This document shows positions 9,594-19,003 of a DNA stretch of 64,000 nucleotides, piece after piece. Where the stretch lies: NCBI GenBank assembly GCA_963827315.1, contig CAWHAL010000002.1, positions 434,001 to 498,000 on the forward strand, written 5' to 3'. Numbering within the stretch: the stretch's first letter is position 1; each line of letters begins with the position of its first letter. Under the pieces are notes generated by a model. The model saw only the letters and a program-made list of their open reading frames with translations, was not told where the DNA came from and did not search any database. Origin of the DNA: CAVXEF01 sp963827315 (GTDB taxonomy: Bacteria; Planctomycetota; Phycisphaerae; Sedimentisphaerales; Anaerobacaceae). The translations under genes and the position numbers were made by a program.

Positions 9594-11885
9594 ATGAGTA
9601 GTAATCAGGGGTGCGTTGAACGGTCGACGACGCTGCGACAACATTTATTTGTCTTCAGCCTTATGTTGTTTTTTGCAATACTATTTTCCGAAATATTGAA
9701 AAGTGACTGGGACCTAATATTTAAGAAGAACCTATACCATCATGATGAATCTGTTAATTCGGTTGTAGCTGCGAATTTGACACGGAAGGTCTTTCCTGCA
9801 ATGGTAAGGGTTAATTCGCTTGTGGATGAATACCAAATCATTGAGCAAGACGGCGTAAGAAATGGTCGGTGGATGGAAGGGCCGCATTGGCAGCATATTC
9901 CTCCGTTGTTTGCTTATGTGCCTTTAGCTTTTTTCAAGCTTGATAAACAGATTACAATCGAAGTGAAAAGGCTTTCTTATGCATTTGTTATACTTCTAAC
10001 GGGGCTGATTTTTATCTTCACAGTCTATAGTTTTGAAAAAACGATTGCAGGAGCCGTCTCAGCTACATTGGCTGCCGTCTTTTGGGCGTACACACCTTTT
10101 ACCAGAGCATTAATCTGTGGGGTCACTTTTGGGAATTCCGATATAGTTTTGGCCTTTACTGTGATGTGTTCTTTTTCGATACTTTGTTGGTATCTTTCCA
10201 AATCGAGGGAGCTGAGGCGAAATTACTCATATCTTCGATTGGTATTTATGGCGGTGGTGGTGTCTCTGCCCGTATTGACGAAAAATGTTTTGGGCGGAAT
10301 TCCACCAGCAACCTTCTTCGGAATCCTTTTTTATGACCACAAGCGAATTAACTTAAAATTGGTTGTGTCCTTTTTGTTTTTTTTCGGCTGTCTTTTGCTT
10401 TATTACGGCAGCTTATATATTAGTTCGTCGCGAACCTTCTTATGCGAAATCATCCTTCCCTTTCGCCATTTCTACAATTATGAAGGCTGGGCCCGGCCGT
10501 GGCATATCTTCGTTACAAATTATCTTCCGGAGAATTACTTAAGAAACCAATACCCCTTGTTCATTACCGGCATTGCTTTAGGAATTTTCGTTTTAATAAC
10601 GGGTGGATTTAAGGGAAAAAGCCGCACCATATTATCTCTGTCAATCGTGTGGTTCTTGTGGAACCTGTTGGCCGTATCTGTAGTGAAATCGAAGGCTCCA
10701 AACCTTATTTATCAGACATATTTGTTGTCCCTGTTTTTTGGTCTCTATTCTGTGTTGCTGATTTGTTGGCAGTCCTTTGCATTTGCGCCTGTAAGAGCGA
10801 AGCTGGAAAAAGTATTTGTCTCACGATACGCTCAAAGTTGCTCCTTGTGCCTTCTAATTGTGCTGGCTTTTTTTGCGACCGGGGCTTACTGGGGTTTAAT
10901 TAGGAAGATCGAGCAGACGAGGAGTTTGGAGTATAACTATGAATCCGAGCGGGAAAAATTCTACCAGTTTGGCGAGCTCGAGCAACGAAACGGGGCTAAT
11001 ACTAAGGACCTTTTCATATTGGATGCTTCCGAGGACGATTATTGGTTCAGATACGACATCTTATTCCTGACTGGTGCGGAAGCCAGGACTTTAGATGAGA
11101 TTATGCCGATGGAAATCAATTTGGATTCGCTCAAAAGAAAATACAATCGGCTCCACTTTGTTTTTGATCGCTCCAGGGCTATTCCGGATATTCTTACACC
11201 TTATAAAAACATGGATTCGCCGAATTTTGCTGTTGTATCCTTTAATCTTGCCGGGCGTGATTTTGACAAGTTAAAAGAAGACTTATCAACGCGGGTAATT
11301 CAGGAAGTCTCAAGCGGCAGTAATGTTTTTGATTTATATGAAGTCAAAAATAGTTATCCGTTTATCAAGGTTGTTAATTCACAGCTATGGAGGCAGTTAT
11401 CTGAAAAATATGAAAAATTGCTCTCAAATTATAAGGCAGAGCGCGAGATTAACGAAAATGTCTCTTTTGTGGATTACTACTACAGGAGGCTTTCCCCGAA
11501 CAAGTACAAATTCTATTTTTTGTTTAAGGTGAACAAAGCCTTCGAAAAGAGCTGGATTATCTACCTGCGAGGATTCGTAAGAGAAGAGGATGTTTCTTTA
11601 CTGTCCGAAAAAGACCAAAGGTATGGAGTGGAGAGCTGGTGGATAGAGCCTGAGCCGCCGACGTTTTATTGGCTGGCGGGCGAACATATAATAGTTGCCA
11701 AGGAGATAGAAGCTAAGCCCATCAGCTACAATATGCAGATGGGATTTTATAGACCTAACGAGGAAGAACATGTTCGGCTGATTGATTTAGGGTGGGTGGA
11801 TTTAGCTGCACCAAGCCGACCATTGCAGACCGACCAACCGGTTTATGAACCCATCTTGCCTGTTAAACCAGAAGGTGGTAATTAA
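9594..11885 (+). CDS. GT-C-type polytopic membrane protein, probable glycosyltransferase
   Basis: The 763-residue protein has about ten predicted membrane helices in residues 15-430 and a soluble C-terminal part (440-763). Near the N-terminus NLYHHDESVNSVVAANL places an acidic pair in the first loop, the usual site of the catalytic Asp-Glu in GT-C (PMT/ArnT-like) enzymes that use lipid-linked sugars. The substrate is unknown. The gene looks AT-richer than its neighbours, with many T runs, in keeping with acquired DNA. GAAGGA precedes the ATG. It lies in the block bounded by the regulator-tail repeats. Confidence 0.65.
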   Translation: MSSNQGCVERSTTLRQHLFVFSLMLFFAILFSEILKSDWDLIFKKNLYHHDESVNSVVAANLTRKVFPAMVRVNSLVDEYQIIEQDGVRNGRWMEGPHWQHIPPLFAYVPLAFFKLDKQITIEVKRLSYAFVILLTGLIFIFTVYSFEKTIAGAVSATLAAVFWAYTPFTRALICGVTFGNSDIVLAFTVMCSFSILCWYLSKSRELRRNYSYLRLVFMAVVVSLPVLTKNVLGGIPPATFFGILFYDHKRINLKLVVSFLFFFGCLLLYYGSLYISSSRTFLCEIILPFRHFYNYEGWARPWHIFVTNYLPENYLRNQYPLFITGIALGIFVLITGGFKGKSRTILSLSIVWFLWNLLAVSVVKSKAPNLIYQTYLLSLFFGLYSVLLICWQSFAFAPVRAKLEKVFVSRYAQSCSLCLLIVLAFFATGAYWGLIRKIEQTRSLEYNYESEREKFYQFGELEQRNGANTKDLFILDASEDDYWFRYDILFLTGAEARTLDEIMPMEINLDSLKRKYNRLHFVFDRSRAIPDILTPYKNMDSPNFAVVSFNLAGRDFDKLKEDLSTRVIQEVSSGSNVFDLYEVKNSYPFIKVVNSQLWRQLSEKYEKLLSNYKAEREINENVSFVDYYYRRLSPNKYKFYFLFKVNKAFEKSWIIYLRGFVREEDVSLLSEKDQRYGVESWWIEPEPPTFYWLAGEHIIVAKEIEAKPISYNMQMGFYRPNEEEHVRLIDLGWVDLAAPSRPLQTDQPVYEPILPVKPEGGN

Positions 11886-11996
11886 TACGCCTCACTGAGT
11901 GTTTTTACTAATCTAATTCTTTTCGGCGATTTATAGTCTCCGGAAAACTTTGTTCTGGTTTAACAGCGAGTTGGTAAAACTAACTTTCAGTATGTT

Positions 11997-13718
11997 TCAG
12001 TTCAGCACTGGCTGGGATGGTACTTCTACTTGGAATATCCACAGCGTCTCTTGACCGTCGGGACGGCGTATTTTGTGGATAGGGTTCTTGAGGTCAAGTT
12101 CATTCGGCCGAACAATGAAAATAACGTTGTCTTTGAACCCAAAGTCGCGCAGATTCTCCAGTATTATTGGAGCGGAACTACCATACATAAAGTGTAACTT
12201 GCCGTAGTGAAGGCAGTAATCAAACTCATCTATTGTATTAAAAATGCGCTCTTCCCTAAACCATCTTTCCGGCTCGTATTGTAGGCACACAAGCGTGATG
12301 ATGTATGCCATACCCATCCCGTTTGTGCTGCAGAAAACAGCACTAATCTCGTCTTTGTCAAAACGAGGACGAAGCCACTCACATGCCTCAACTAAATCAC
12401 AGTAATATCCATGATATATTTCTTGTTGATAGTTGTAGTCATGATAGAAATGATGAAGGTAGCGCACATTAAGCCCTATCACCAGCACCACAAAAGCTGC
12501 TATTACTGTCTTTGTCAAAACGCGACTTTGTTTTGAAAGCCATCTAACGCCGTGAACAAAACCGAAACCGCCCAGAAGAATCAGACCGCACAGCCCCGGT
12601 GAGCTCCGCAGTGCATGCATGCCTATCCCTTCGAAAAAACAGTCTCCAATTGGGTAAGTAAGTACAAGGGCGAGCAATACACGTGCAGAATACGAAGACC
12701 TGAATCGGCGGATTATAAAAATGAAACCGAGTATCATTAACGGCAGCATATACCAGTGGAATTGTCCCGCATTAGGTGGAGACTGAATTGGGTAAGGGTC
12801 GCCGTGGATGAATAGAAAGTCCGGCCCAAAGTGTTGAATATAGCGACCAGCGATGTTCTTAATCGTTAAGGGAATCGAGCCTGCAATAAACAAAGATTTT
12901 TGGAATTGGCTGTGTCGTGAGATTCCTTCCGGATGAAATATGTGCTGCCATGCCAAGGGACCAAAAGTGGCGGCAAAACCTAATGCATACAAACAAATAG
13001 CCAATGCCCCTCTGCGGCTCTTGAGCTGGCGCCACCAGCTTGGCAGAGTTACCAGACCTGCAGCAACCAGAGTAATAGGTAAGTACAGTCGTACCGAATG
13101 ATAACCGTAGCAGCAAATTCCCGTAACTATACCTGCTATTGCTGCCGGCAAAGCTCTCGGACTCGCATCCTTGTTGTCGCTGAAAGGTAAATTAGCCCAT
13201 AGCATCGCTGCCAAAGGGGCGATTCCCAAAAGAGCTGCCACTGATGCTTCGTGTCCCCACCGACTTTGTTGAAGATGCCATGGGTTAAGGGCTAACAGCA
13301 GGGCTGCTATGAGGCCGGTTTCTTTGTTGAAAAGTCGTTTGCCGACCAGATACACTAACAGAATTGTAATCACACCGCCAACCGCGCCGGGAAGGCGCGT
13401 GGTAATGATGTTCAGGCCTCCAATAGCCTGAAAGGGCAGTAGCGCGTAAAGGTAGAGTGTGCTTGCGTTGCCGCCTAAGCCGTGAATATAAAAGATTGGC
13501 CAGGAAACACCGACTTGGTCTTTACCTGTTTTCAAAAGGCAATACGCATTCCATGCATTTGCCGCTTCATCTTGGTTCAAACCGGGTGGTGATTGTTTTA
13601 AGTTATAAAACCGTAATGCCCCACCCAGAATAACGATGCAAATCAGTATCGCTCCGGTATTATGCCAGAATGGGGTTTTATCGGTTCCGATTTGGTTGAA
13701 TTCGTTCCGGCAAGGCAT
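11997..13718 (-). CDS. GT-C-type (PMT_2-like) glycosyltransferase, membrane protein
   Basis: The 573 residues begin with a membrane helix (TGAILICIVILGGALRFYNL) followed by PPGLNQDEAANAWNAY, the first-loop Asp-Glu motif of PMT/ArnT-like enzymes. Several helices follow (AVGGVITILLVYLVG, GLIAALLLALNPWHLQQSRW). Family members transfer sugars from polyprenyl-phosphate donors at the outer face of the inner membrane. The gene converges with the preceding one and diverges from the next, with 125 bases between the divergent starts. Acceptor and sugar cannot be read from the sequence. Confidence 0.72.
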   Translation of the reverse strand: MPCRNEFNQIGTDKTPFWHNTGAILICIVILGGALRFYNLKQSPPGLNQDEAANAWNAYCLLKTGKDQVGVSWPIFYIHGLGGNASTLYLYALLPFQAIGGLNIITTRLPGAVGGVITILLVYLVGKRLFNKETGLIAALLLALNPWHLQQSRWGHEASVAALLGIAPLAAMLWANLPFSDNKDASPRALPAAIAGIVTGICCYGYHSVRLYLPITLVAAGLVTLPSWWRQLKSRRGALAICLYALGFAATFGPLAWQHIFHPEGISRHSQFQKSLFIAGSIPLTIKNIAGRYIQHFGPDFLFIHGDPYPIQSPPNAGQFHWYMLPLMILGFIFIIRRFRSSYSARVLLALVLTYPIGDCFFEGIGMHALRSSPGLCGLILLGGFGFVHGVRWLSKQSRVLTKTVIAAFVVLVIGLNVRYLHHFYHDYNYQQEIYHGYYCDLVEACEWLRPRFDKDEISAVFCSTNGMGMAYIITLVCLQYEPERWFREERIFNTIDEFDYCLHYGKLHFMYGSSAPIILENLRDFGFKDNVIFIVRPNELDLKNPIHKIRRPDGQETLWIFQVEVPSQPVLN

Positions 13719-13843
13719 TCACGTATGCTAATCTGTAATATATGCCGGTGTCAATGAGGCTGCAAAGAATCTTTGTAGAAAAGCATTTCTTGTGTTAATA
13801 TTACATAGACTAAATTTGCCCAAACAGGTGTTGGAGATTAAAC

Positions 13844-15937
13844 TTGGACGTCACAAGCCAGGTCAACGAAAACACATCGAAACAATTACTTTCAAGAGCT
13901 GTATTACTTGGTGGCTTGATTAGCTTTGTCGGCCTTGTTGTTCTCGTCGTACATTGGCCCGCGCTGTCAGCTAAAACACTGTCTTTTGACGACCACCAGT
14001 ACCTCGTCGATAACAGGCTGGTTCAAAATCCAGGCTGGCCTTCGGCTCGTCGCTTCCTGTCTGAGGTTTTAGAACCATCGACTGTTCAAGGTTATTACCA
14101 GCCGTTGACAATGATATCATTGATGCTCGATTATGCCGCAGGGGGAAGAACCGACTATCTGGTACCCTTTCATAGAACAAGTCTTGTACTTCATCTGGCG
14201 AATACCGCACTGATAATCATAATTCTATATCTGTTATTTCACAAGCCTGTGGCGGCTGCAGCGGTTGGCCTGCTCTTCAGCCTTCACCCGATGACGGTTG
14301 AGCCGATTCCCTGGATAGGGGAGCGGAAAACATTATTAGCGGCCTTCTTTGCGCTCTGGTCTCTGATGCTCTACATTCGTTTTGCCCGCAAAAACCGTTG
14401 GCGGTCTTATGTGGGCTGCCTGGCGATGTATATACTTGCTCTTCTCTCGAAGCCCACGAGTGTTCCCTTGCCGATGCTGATGTTATTGCTTGATTATTGG
14501 CCCCTGAATCGCTTGAGAATGCGAACCATTCTGGAAAAGCTGCCATTCTTTGCCGCAGGCGCAGTCTCTGCAGTTATAACCTATATCTCCCAGACCCGTA
14601 CCTGCGGCACACAATTGCCGACAGGCAATAGCCTCCTGCGAATCACCTTGACCCTGTGTCATAACATCGTATTTTACCTCTACAAAATGGTTTGGCCTGT
14701 TAACCTTTCCTCACATTATGCGTTCCCTGCCCCCTTTTCTCTCGCACATCCTATGGTCCTCGCAGGAGTTATTGGCACTTGCATACTGATTCCTTCACTG
14801 ATAATCTCGCTTCGTTGGACAAGAGCACTGCTGACAGGCTGGCTGTTCTTCTTTGTGGCAATCTTGCCCACGATGCAAATCGTGGGGTTTACCAACGTTA
14901 TTGCATCAGACAAGTTTGCTTATCTGCCGGCGCTGGGTGTACTCTTGATATTGGCAGTATTTTTAGGCAGGTTTTGGAAAGCCGAGGCAAATGCTGGGCT
15001 CCTTGTTCGGCGTCTTGTGATTATAGTTTTGGTTTTGGTATTAGCTGTAGCCGAAGCAGTCGCTGCCAGAAAACAGCTCGTATATTGGCGGGATACGGAA
15101 AGCTACTATAAGTATATGCTGACGTTGACTCCGAATGTTGCATCGCTGCACTTTAACTTGGCCTTCGCACTCGAATCGCAGCACAGGCTGGATGAAGCTG
15201 AAAAACATTATCGCCGAGCGATTCAGCTCGACCCAAACGACCCTGCTTCCCACCACAACCTCGCGTGTGTTCTGCAATCGCAGGGTAGATTGGATGATGC
15301 TGTTGAACAGTATCAACAGGCCCTCCAGCTCAACCCTCGTAATGTCAACTCTTACAATAATTTATCTATCCTGCTGCTGACACAGGGCAAACTGGATGAG
15401 GCGGTTAAACTGTGTTATCACGCACTCGAGATTGAGCCGGACTATGCGCCGGCTCACTATAACCTCGGCAATATATTGGCGAAGGAGGGTAAACTCGACG
15501 ATGCTGTCAGTCATTATCGTCAGGCAATTCGTAGTGACCCCCGGTATGCCCCGGCAAAATGCAACTTGGCCATTGTTTTACAGAAGCAGGGTAAATTTGA
15601 TGAAGCTCTTAATTACTATCGTCAGGCCCTGCAGGTTGACCCTGATTATGTAGCAGTGTTGGACCGTATGGCTCGGATTCTTGCTGCGCATCCGGACCAG
15701 AAGTTGCACGATATAAATAAGGCGATTGAGCTTGCAGAGCGCGCAGCCAGATTAACAGAATACAAAGATGCAGCTATCCTTGAGACGTTGGCACTTACGT
15801 ACGCAGCAGCCGGCCAGTTCGACCGGGCTATAGCGACTGCGCAATCAGCACTTAGTTTACCCTCTATTGCCCAAAACGATGAGTTAGCCAGTCGCATCCG
15901 TGAGCAACTGGAGCTTTACAAACAGGCAAAACCTTAA
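13844..15937 (+). CDS. TMTC-like membrane protein with C-terminal TPR repeats
   Basis: The 697 residues comprise a polytopic N-terminal part (1-415) with the loop SFDDHQYLVDN and LHPMTVEPIPWIGERK, typical of bacterial relatives of TMTC O-mannosyltransferases. A run of about six tetratricopeptide repeats follows (430-690; for example AEKHYRRAIQLDPNDPASHH). The TPR part probably recognises the acceptor or a partner. The start is TTG at 13844 with GGAG seven bases upstream; no ATG fits. It is the third membrane glycosyltransferase-like gene of the block, so the three may act on one surface glycan or glycoprotein. Confidence 0.75.
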   Translation: MDVTSQVNENTSKQLLSRAVLLGGLISFVGLVVLVVHWPALSAKTLSFDDHQYLVDNRLVQNPGWPSARRFLSEVLEPSTVQGYYQPLTMISLMLDYAAGGRTDYLVPFHRTSLVLHLANTALIIIILYLLFHKPVAAAAVGLLFSLHPMTVEPIPWIGERKTLLAAFFALWSLMLYIRFARKNRWRSYVGCLAMYILALLSKPTSVPLPMLMLLLDYWPLNRLRMRTILEKLPFFAAGAVSAVITYISQTRTCGTQLPTGNSLLRITLTLCHNIVFYLYKMVWPVNLSSHYAFPAPFSLAHPMVLAGVIGTCILIPSLIISLRWTRALLTGWLFFFVAILPTMQIVGFTNVIASDKFAYLPALGVLLILAVFLGRFWKAEANAGLLVRRLVIIVLVLVLAVAEAVAARKQLVYWRDTESYYKYMLTLTPNVASLHFNLAFALESQHRLDEAEKHYRRAIQLDPNDPASHHNLACVLQSQGRLDDAVEQYQQALQLNPRNVNSYNNLSILLLTQGKLDEAVKLCYHALEIEPDYAPAHYNLGNILAKEGKLDDAVSHYRQAIRSDPRYAPAKCNLAIVLQKQGKFDEALNYYRQALQVDPDYVAVLDRMARILAAHPDQKLHDINKAIELAERAARLTEYKDAAILETLALTYAAAGQFDRAIATAQSALSLPSIAQNDELASRIREQLELYKQAKP

Positions 15938-15966
15938 CAATATCCTATGCCGGCATAAGGCAGGCT

Positions 15967-16029
15967 GCCCAAATCCCCGCCATCGGCGAAAGAACCCTCT
16001 ACCGAAAAATCAAAGAATACAATTTGTAG
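15967..16029 (+). pseudogene. Fragment of an NtrC-type regulator C-terminus
   Basis: Read in frame, the fragment gives AQIPAIGERTLYRKIKEYNL and a stop, against AKILGIGERTLYRKIKEYNL in the intact regulator ending at 9414. Nothing of the rest of the gene remains upstream, where the TPR gene ends at 15937. The fragment is either a target-site-like duplication made when the glycosyltransferase block arrived, or the relic of a second regulator gene. Confidence 0.8.
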
Positions 16030-16139
16030 TGCATCTTGATTCTCGACACCTGATTCTCGACTTTCTTTTTTTACGAGCATCGGGTATCCAGCATCCTGTT
16101 TTCTGCAAAAAAATCCCGCTTTTTTTCGGACCTTTTTAC

Positions 16140-16168
16140 TTGACATTTTCTCCCCAGCTTGATACATT
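16140..16168 (+). promoter_or_regulatory. Sigma70-type promoter upstream of the HAF/PEP-CTERM gene
   Basis: TTGACA (16140-16145) and TACATT (16163-16168) are 17 bases apart. Transcription from here would give a leader of about 150 bases. Dispersed repeats of the TGATTCTCGAC and ATCCAGCATCC type lie just upstream (16036-16098). Confidence 0.55.
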
Positions 16169-16326
16169 ACCTCTGGAGAAGAGTGGTGAGAGAGCTTTTT
16201 GGTTTCCTGCCAAAGTTTTCCCCCACAAAAGAAAAGCGGTTATTTTACAGCTCAAACGCAGCAAAAGTTTGGATAAGCAGTCGGATTTTGCTGCGAAAAA
16301 ATAATGATTTTTGAGGAGGTAGAGAA

Positions 16327-17184
16327 ATGAAAAAGTTAATTACAATTTGCGTGGTAATAGTGTTGTTCATTACAGGTTACGCAAGGGCCGACGGGGTCAC
16401 CCTCGACTATCCAGGAGCAACTGTAACAAACATACATGGCATTGACGGCAGTAATCTTGTCGGTTACTACAAAGAAACTTACTCTGGTTCTTCCCACGGG
16501 TTTCTCTTTAATGGAACAACCTGGACTACGCTTGATTATCCAGGGCAGAGTAACACGAGTATATGCGGCATAAGCGGCAGCAATCTTGTTGGTCAGTACG
16601 GTGGTGTGAGTTTTCTCTATAATGGGACAACATGGACTACCATCCGTCATCCACAATCGCATCCAACATACGTATATGACATTGACGGAAGCAACCTTGT
16701 TGGTTATTACCACGACGGCTCTGGTAACCACGGCTTTCTCTACAACTTGACAGATAACAGTTGGACTACCCTCGATTGTCCAGGAGGGTATGGTGCGACA
16801 AATATATTTGGCATTGATGGCAGCAATCTTGTTGGTTATTACTCTGATGGACATACCCTCCACGGTTTTCTCTATGACGGGACAAGTTGGACCACCCTTG
16901 ACTATCCAGGGTCAACACGAACAGATATATACGGCATTGATGGCAGCAATCTTGTTGGTAGCTATGTGGACGCCTCTGGCACTTACGGCTTTCTCTATAA
17001 CGACATCACGACAAATTGGACTACTCTCGAATCGGCTAAAACGGCATTTGACATTGATGGTATCAATCTTGTTGGTTACTACGGGGACGGCTATCACGAA
17101 CACGGCTTTGTCTATACCATTCCCGAACCGACCACCCTTTTATTGCTCGGCCTCGGTGCGGTGATGTTGAGAAGAAAACACTGA
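16327..17184 (+). CDS. HAF-repeat PEP-CTERM surface protein
   Basis: A signal peptide (MKKLITICVVIVLFITGYARA) precedes roughly six imperfect repeats of about 40 residues, each with DYPG, GIDGSNLVGYY and HGFLYN elements. This matches the extracellular HAF repeat family. The C-terminus is a PEP-CTERM sorting signal (IPEPTTLLLLGLGAVMLRRKH), which is cleaved by exosortase in species that have it; no exosortase is present in the window. GAGGAGGT lies at a good distance before the ATG. The repeats are also visible as DNA repeats, so copy number may vary between strains. Confidence 0.9.
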   Translation: MKKLITICVVIVLFITGYARADGVTLDYPGATVTNIHGIDGSNLVGYYKETYSGSSHGFLFNGTTWTTLDYPGQSNTSICGISGSNLVGQYGGVSFLYNGTTWTTIRHPQSHPTYVYDIDGSNLVGYYHDGSGNHGFLYNLTDNSWTTLDCPGGYGATNIFGIDGSNLVGYYSDGHTLHGFLYDGTSWTTLDYPGSTRTDIYGIDGSNLVGSYVDASGTYGFLYNDITTNWTTLESAKTAFDIDGINLVGYYGDGYHEHGFVYTIPEPTTLLLLGLGAVMLRRKH

Positions 17185-17208
17185 AACCTCTTTGGAAGAG
17201 GATAGAAA

Positions 17209-17334
17209 ATGAAACGAATAATGCTGGCAATGTTGGCGCTTGTTCCGGTTGTATTTCTTATTGGCTGTGAAGTGTTTGTCGAACGCTATCCTCACCCTAC
17301 TTTCACCCAGCCCGGCCTTACTGAATCTTTTTGA
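17209..17334 (+). CDS. Very small predicted lipoprotein (41 residues)
   Basis: The ATG at 17209 follows GGAAGAGGA at normal spacing. The product starts MKRIMLAMLALVPVVFLIGC, a lipoprotein signal with lipobox L-I-G-C, followed by only about 20 residues (EVFVERYPHPTFTQPG). It lies 24 bases behind the PEP-CTERM gene in the same direction. Its last 17 bases overlap the end of the opposing protease gene. The overlap may mean that the original C-terminus was lost. It is too short to assign a function, but signal, lipobox and ribosome-binding site together make it believable. Confidence 0.6.
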   Translation: MKRIMLAMLALVPVVFLIGCEVFVERYPHPTFTQPGLTESF

Positions 17335-18208
17335 TTTCCCAATCTCTACCTTGTGTTTTTGCATTTCTTGTAGGTGTATTCTTAATCATCTCTTCAAGTG
17401 TTTCTGTGTCCGATGGCAATTTTGCTATGCCCCGTTTCTGTATTTCATTCAATGTACTTTCAATATAGTGAGCAGGAACTGCATAGCTAATATTAGTAGG
17501 CATGTTTATCTGGAGTTTACCATATTTATTAGCAATTATCATACTTTCACGAATTCTGCTTGATATTATTCCAACTACCTTACCTGTATCAGTTATAAAA
17601 ACTGGGGACCCACTGCCGCCACCTTGTATCATGACATTAACCGAAAAAGAATGGGGCAAGGAAGAGTAAAAAGGGTGAATCGCACTAATTATACCTCTTT
17701 GCAGAGTCGGTCCAATTTGATTAAGCCAGCCGGGTGCGGTCAACATAACTTCCCCCATTGGATAACCTGATGTTGCTATATCCATACCTTCTGTAAGCAT
17801 AGTTTGATTATCTAACTCAACAGTGGGTAGTCCTTTAGCTTTTACTAATACAAATGCAATATCAGGTCCATCTTGGCAACCATAATATGTCGAAGGCGGC
17901 AAGAAAGGCGGAGGATATAAAACGTCTAAAATTTCTAATCTAATTTCCATTAAGCCTTCTTCAGTATCTATATACATTATGGGTATGACCGGATACTTCT
18001 TTTTTAAATCTTCAGGTTTGAACAACTCGGAAAATGCTTTTGCAACGTGAGCATTTGTTGCAATAAGGCCATCACTATGAACAATAAAACCAGTGCCAAT
18101 TATTGGTGGATATTCAGGAGGTTGCGGTGAAGTTTGAAAGAAACATTTCTGGCAGAACGCTATAATGGATTTTCTGATTTTTGGGTAAGTTTCCGTAAGT
18201 TTCATCAA
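17318..18208 (-). CDS. Trypsin-like serine protease without obvious export signal
   Basis: The 296-residue protein shows the chymotrypsin-fold triad: His in GLIATNAHVAK, Asp in GPDIAFVLVK and Ser in GGGSGSPVF. The spacing resembles HtrA-type proteases, but there is no PDZ domain and no signal peptide. Instead the N-terminus is a short basic stretch with two cysteines (IIAFCQKCFF). It could act in the cytoplasm, or the N-terminus could be misread. The gene stands alone, is AT-rich and is surrounded by repeats, so acquisition by transfer is possible. Target and role are unknown. Confidence 0.8.
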   Translation of the reverse strand: MMKLTETYPKIRKSIIAFCQKCFFQTSPQPPEYPPIIGTGFIVHSDGLIATNAHVAKAFSELFKPEDLKKKYPVIPIMYIDTEEGLMEIRLEILDVLYPPPFLPPSTYYGCQDGPDIAFVLVKAKGLPTVELDNQTMLTEGMDIATSGYPMGEVMLTAPGWLNQIGPTLQRGIISAIHPFYSSLPHSFSVNVMIQGGGSGSPVFITDTGKVVGIISSRIRESMIIANKYGKLQINMPTNISYAVPAHYIESTLNEIQKRGIAKLPSDTETLEEMIKNTPTRNAKTQGRDWEIKKIQ

Positions 18209-19003
18209 TGCTCCTTACAATTTCAACGAATTACGTTCTTTCGTTACTTCCGACTTATACTTTACTGTATAAACTTGGTCAAAGCCCATCGCCGCAGGCG
18301 ATCCTGCCAATTAAATACTAACGACAAATCCCGTGATGCTTCCTCTCCGCTGTTGCTCACCAAATTTTACCAGCAAATTCAAATCCCGCAAATCTTAAAA
18401 TCCGTTTAATCCTGCGCAATCTGCGGTTAAAAATCAATCAAAAGCGCGGCTACCTGCACACCAAAAACGGCTAATTTCAAAAATTTTTTATCTCTTTCTA
18501 TATAAGTATTTACAAATTCATGCCATCCGAAAAACCCGTGTTTTTCCGACCAGACGCGCAAGTTCGCCCCTATTATAGAGGCACCTTGTCTATACGAATA
18601 AAGCCGATAGCCCTTTAACAAGTTCATACTGAGGGCATTAACCTGTACTCAATTTTCTGTTTTGAATTTCTTATTTTGATAATTGGAATTTATTTGAAAT
18701 TTGATGCTTGTCTTTTGAAATTTTCCTCTCCTTCGTGCCAGTGCCTATCCGCCGGAGTTTACCCGCTTCTGAGAGGGCGGAAACTACGAACTATGAACTC
18801 TGAACAACTAATAATTATCGATGAACCACGAACTATTAACAATGAACTACATAAAACAAACCCAATTTGCGATATACCGAAATGGTTGTAACCTTAGTAA
18901 TAACAATGACTAATAGCAATGAACAATGAACTGTGAACTATGCAAAACAAACCCAATCAAACCCAATTTCAAAAGGGGCGCCTATGCTGCTCTGCGGCCG
19001 AGA
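18209..19003. other. Long intergenic region built of dispersed repeats
   Basis: No convincing gene is present. At 18400-18440 lies an AATCCTGCGCAATCTGCGG element. At 18660-18720 an AT-rich TTTGATAATTGGAATTT run follows. At 18780-18990 there are many variants of GAACTATGAAC and two copies of an AAACCCAAT(CAAACCCAAT) element, giving false peptides of the QNKPNQTQF kind. Such elements recur in intergenic DNA of planctomycete genomes; that statement is from general knowledge, not from a search. Confidence 0.6.

Noticed and set aside
15900..16304. Plus-strand frame of 134 codons over the regulator-tail fragment
   Set aside because: It overlaps the TPR gene end and reads the fragment in the wrong frame; no domain.
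18427..18627. 66-codon minus-strand frame in the repeat-rich gap
   Set aside because: No ribosome-binding site, no recognised domain, and its end lies in a dispersed repeat. It could be a relic, but nothing supports expression.
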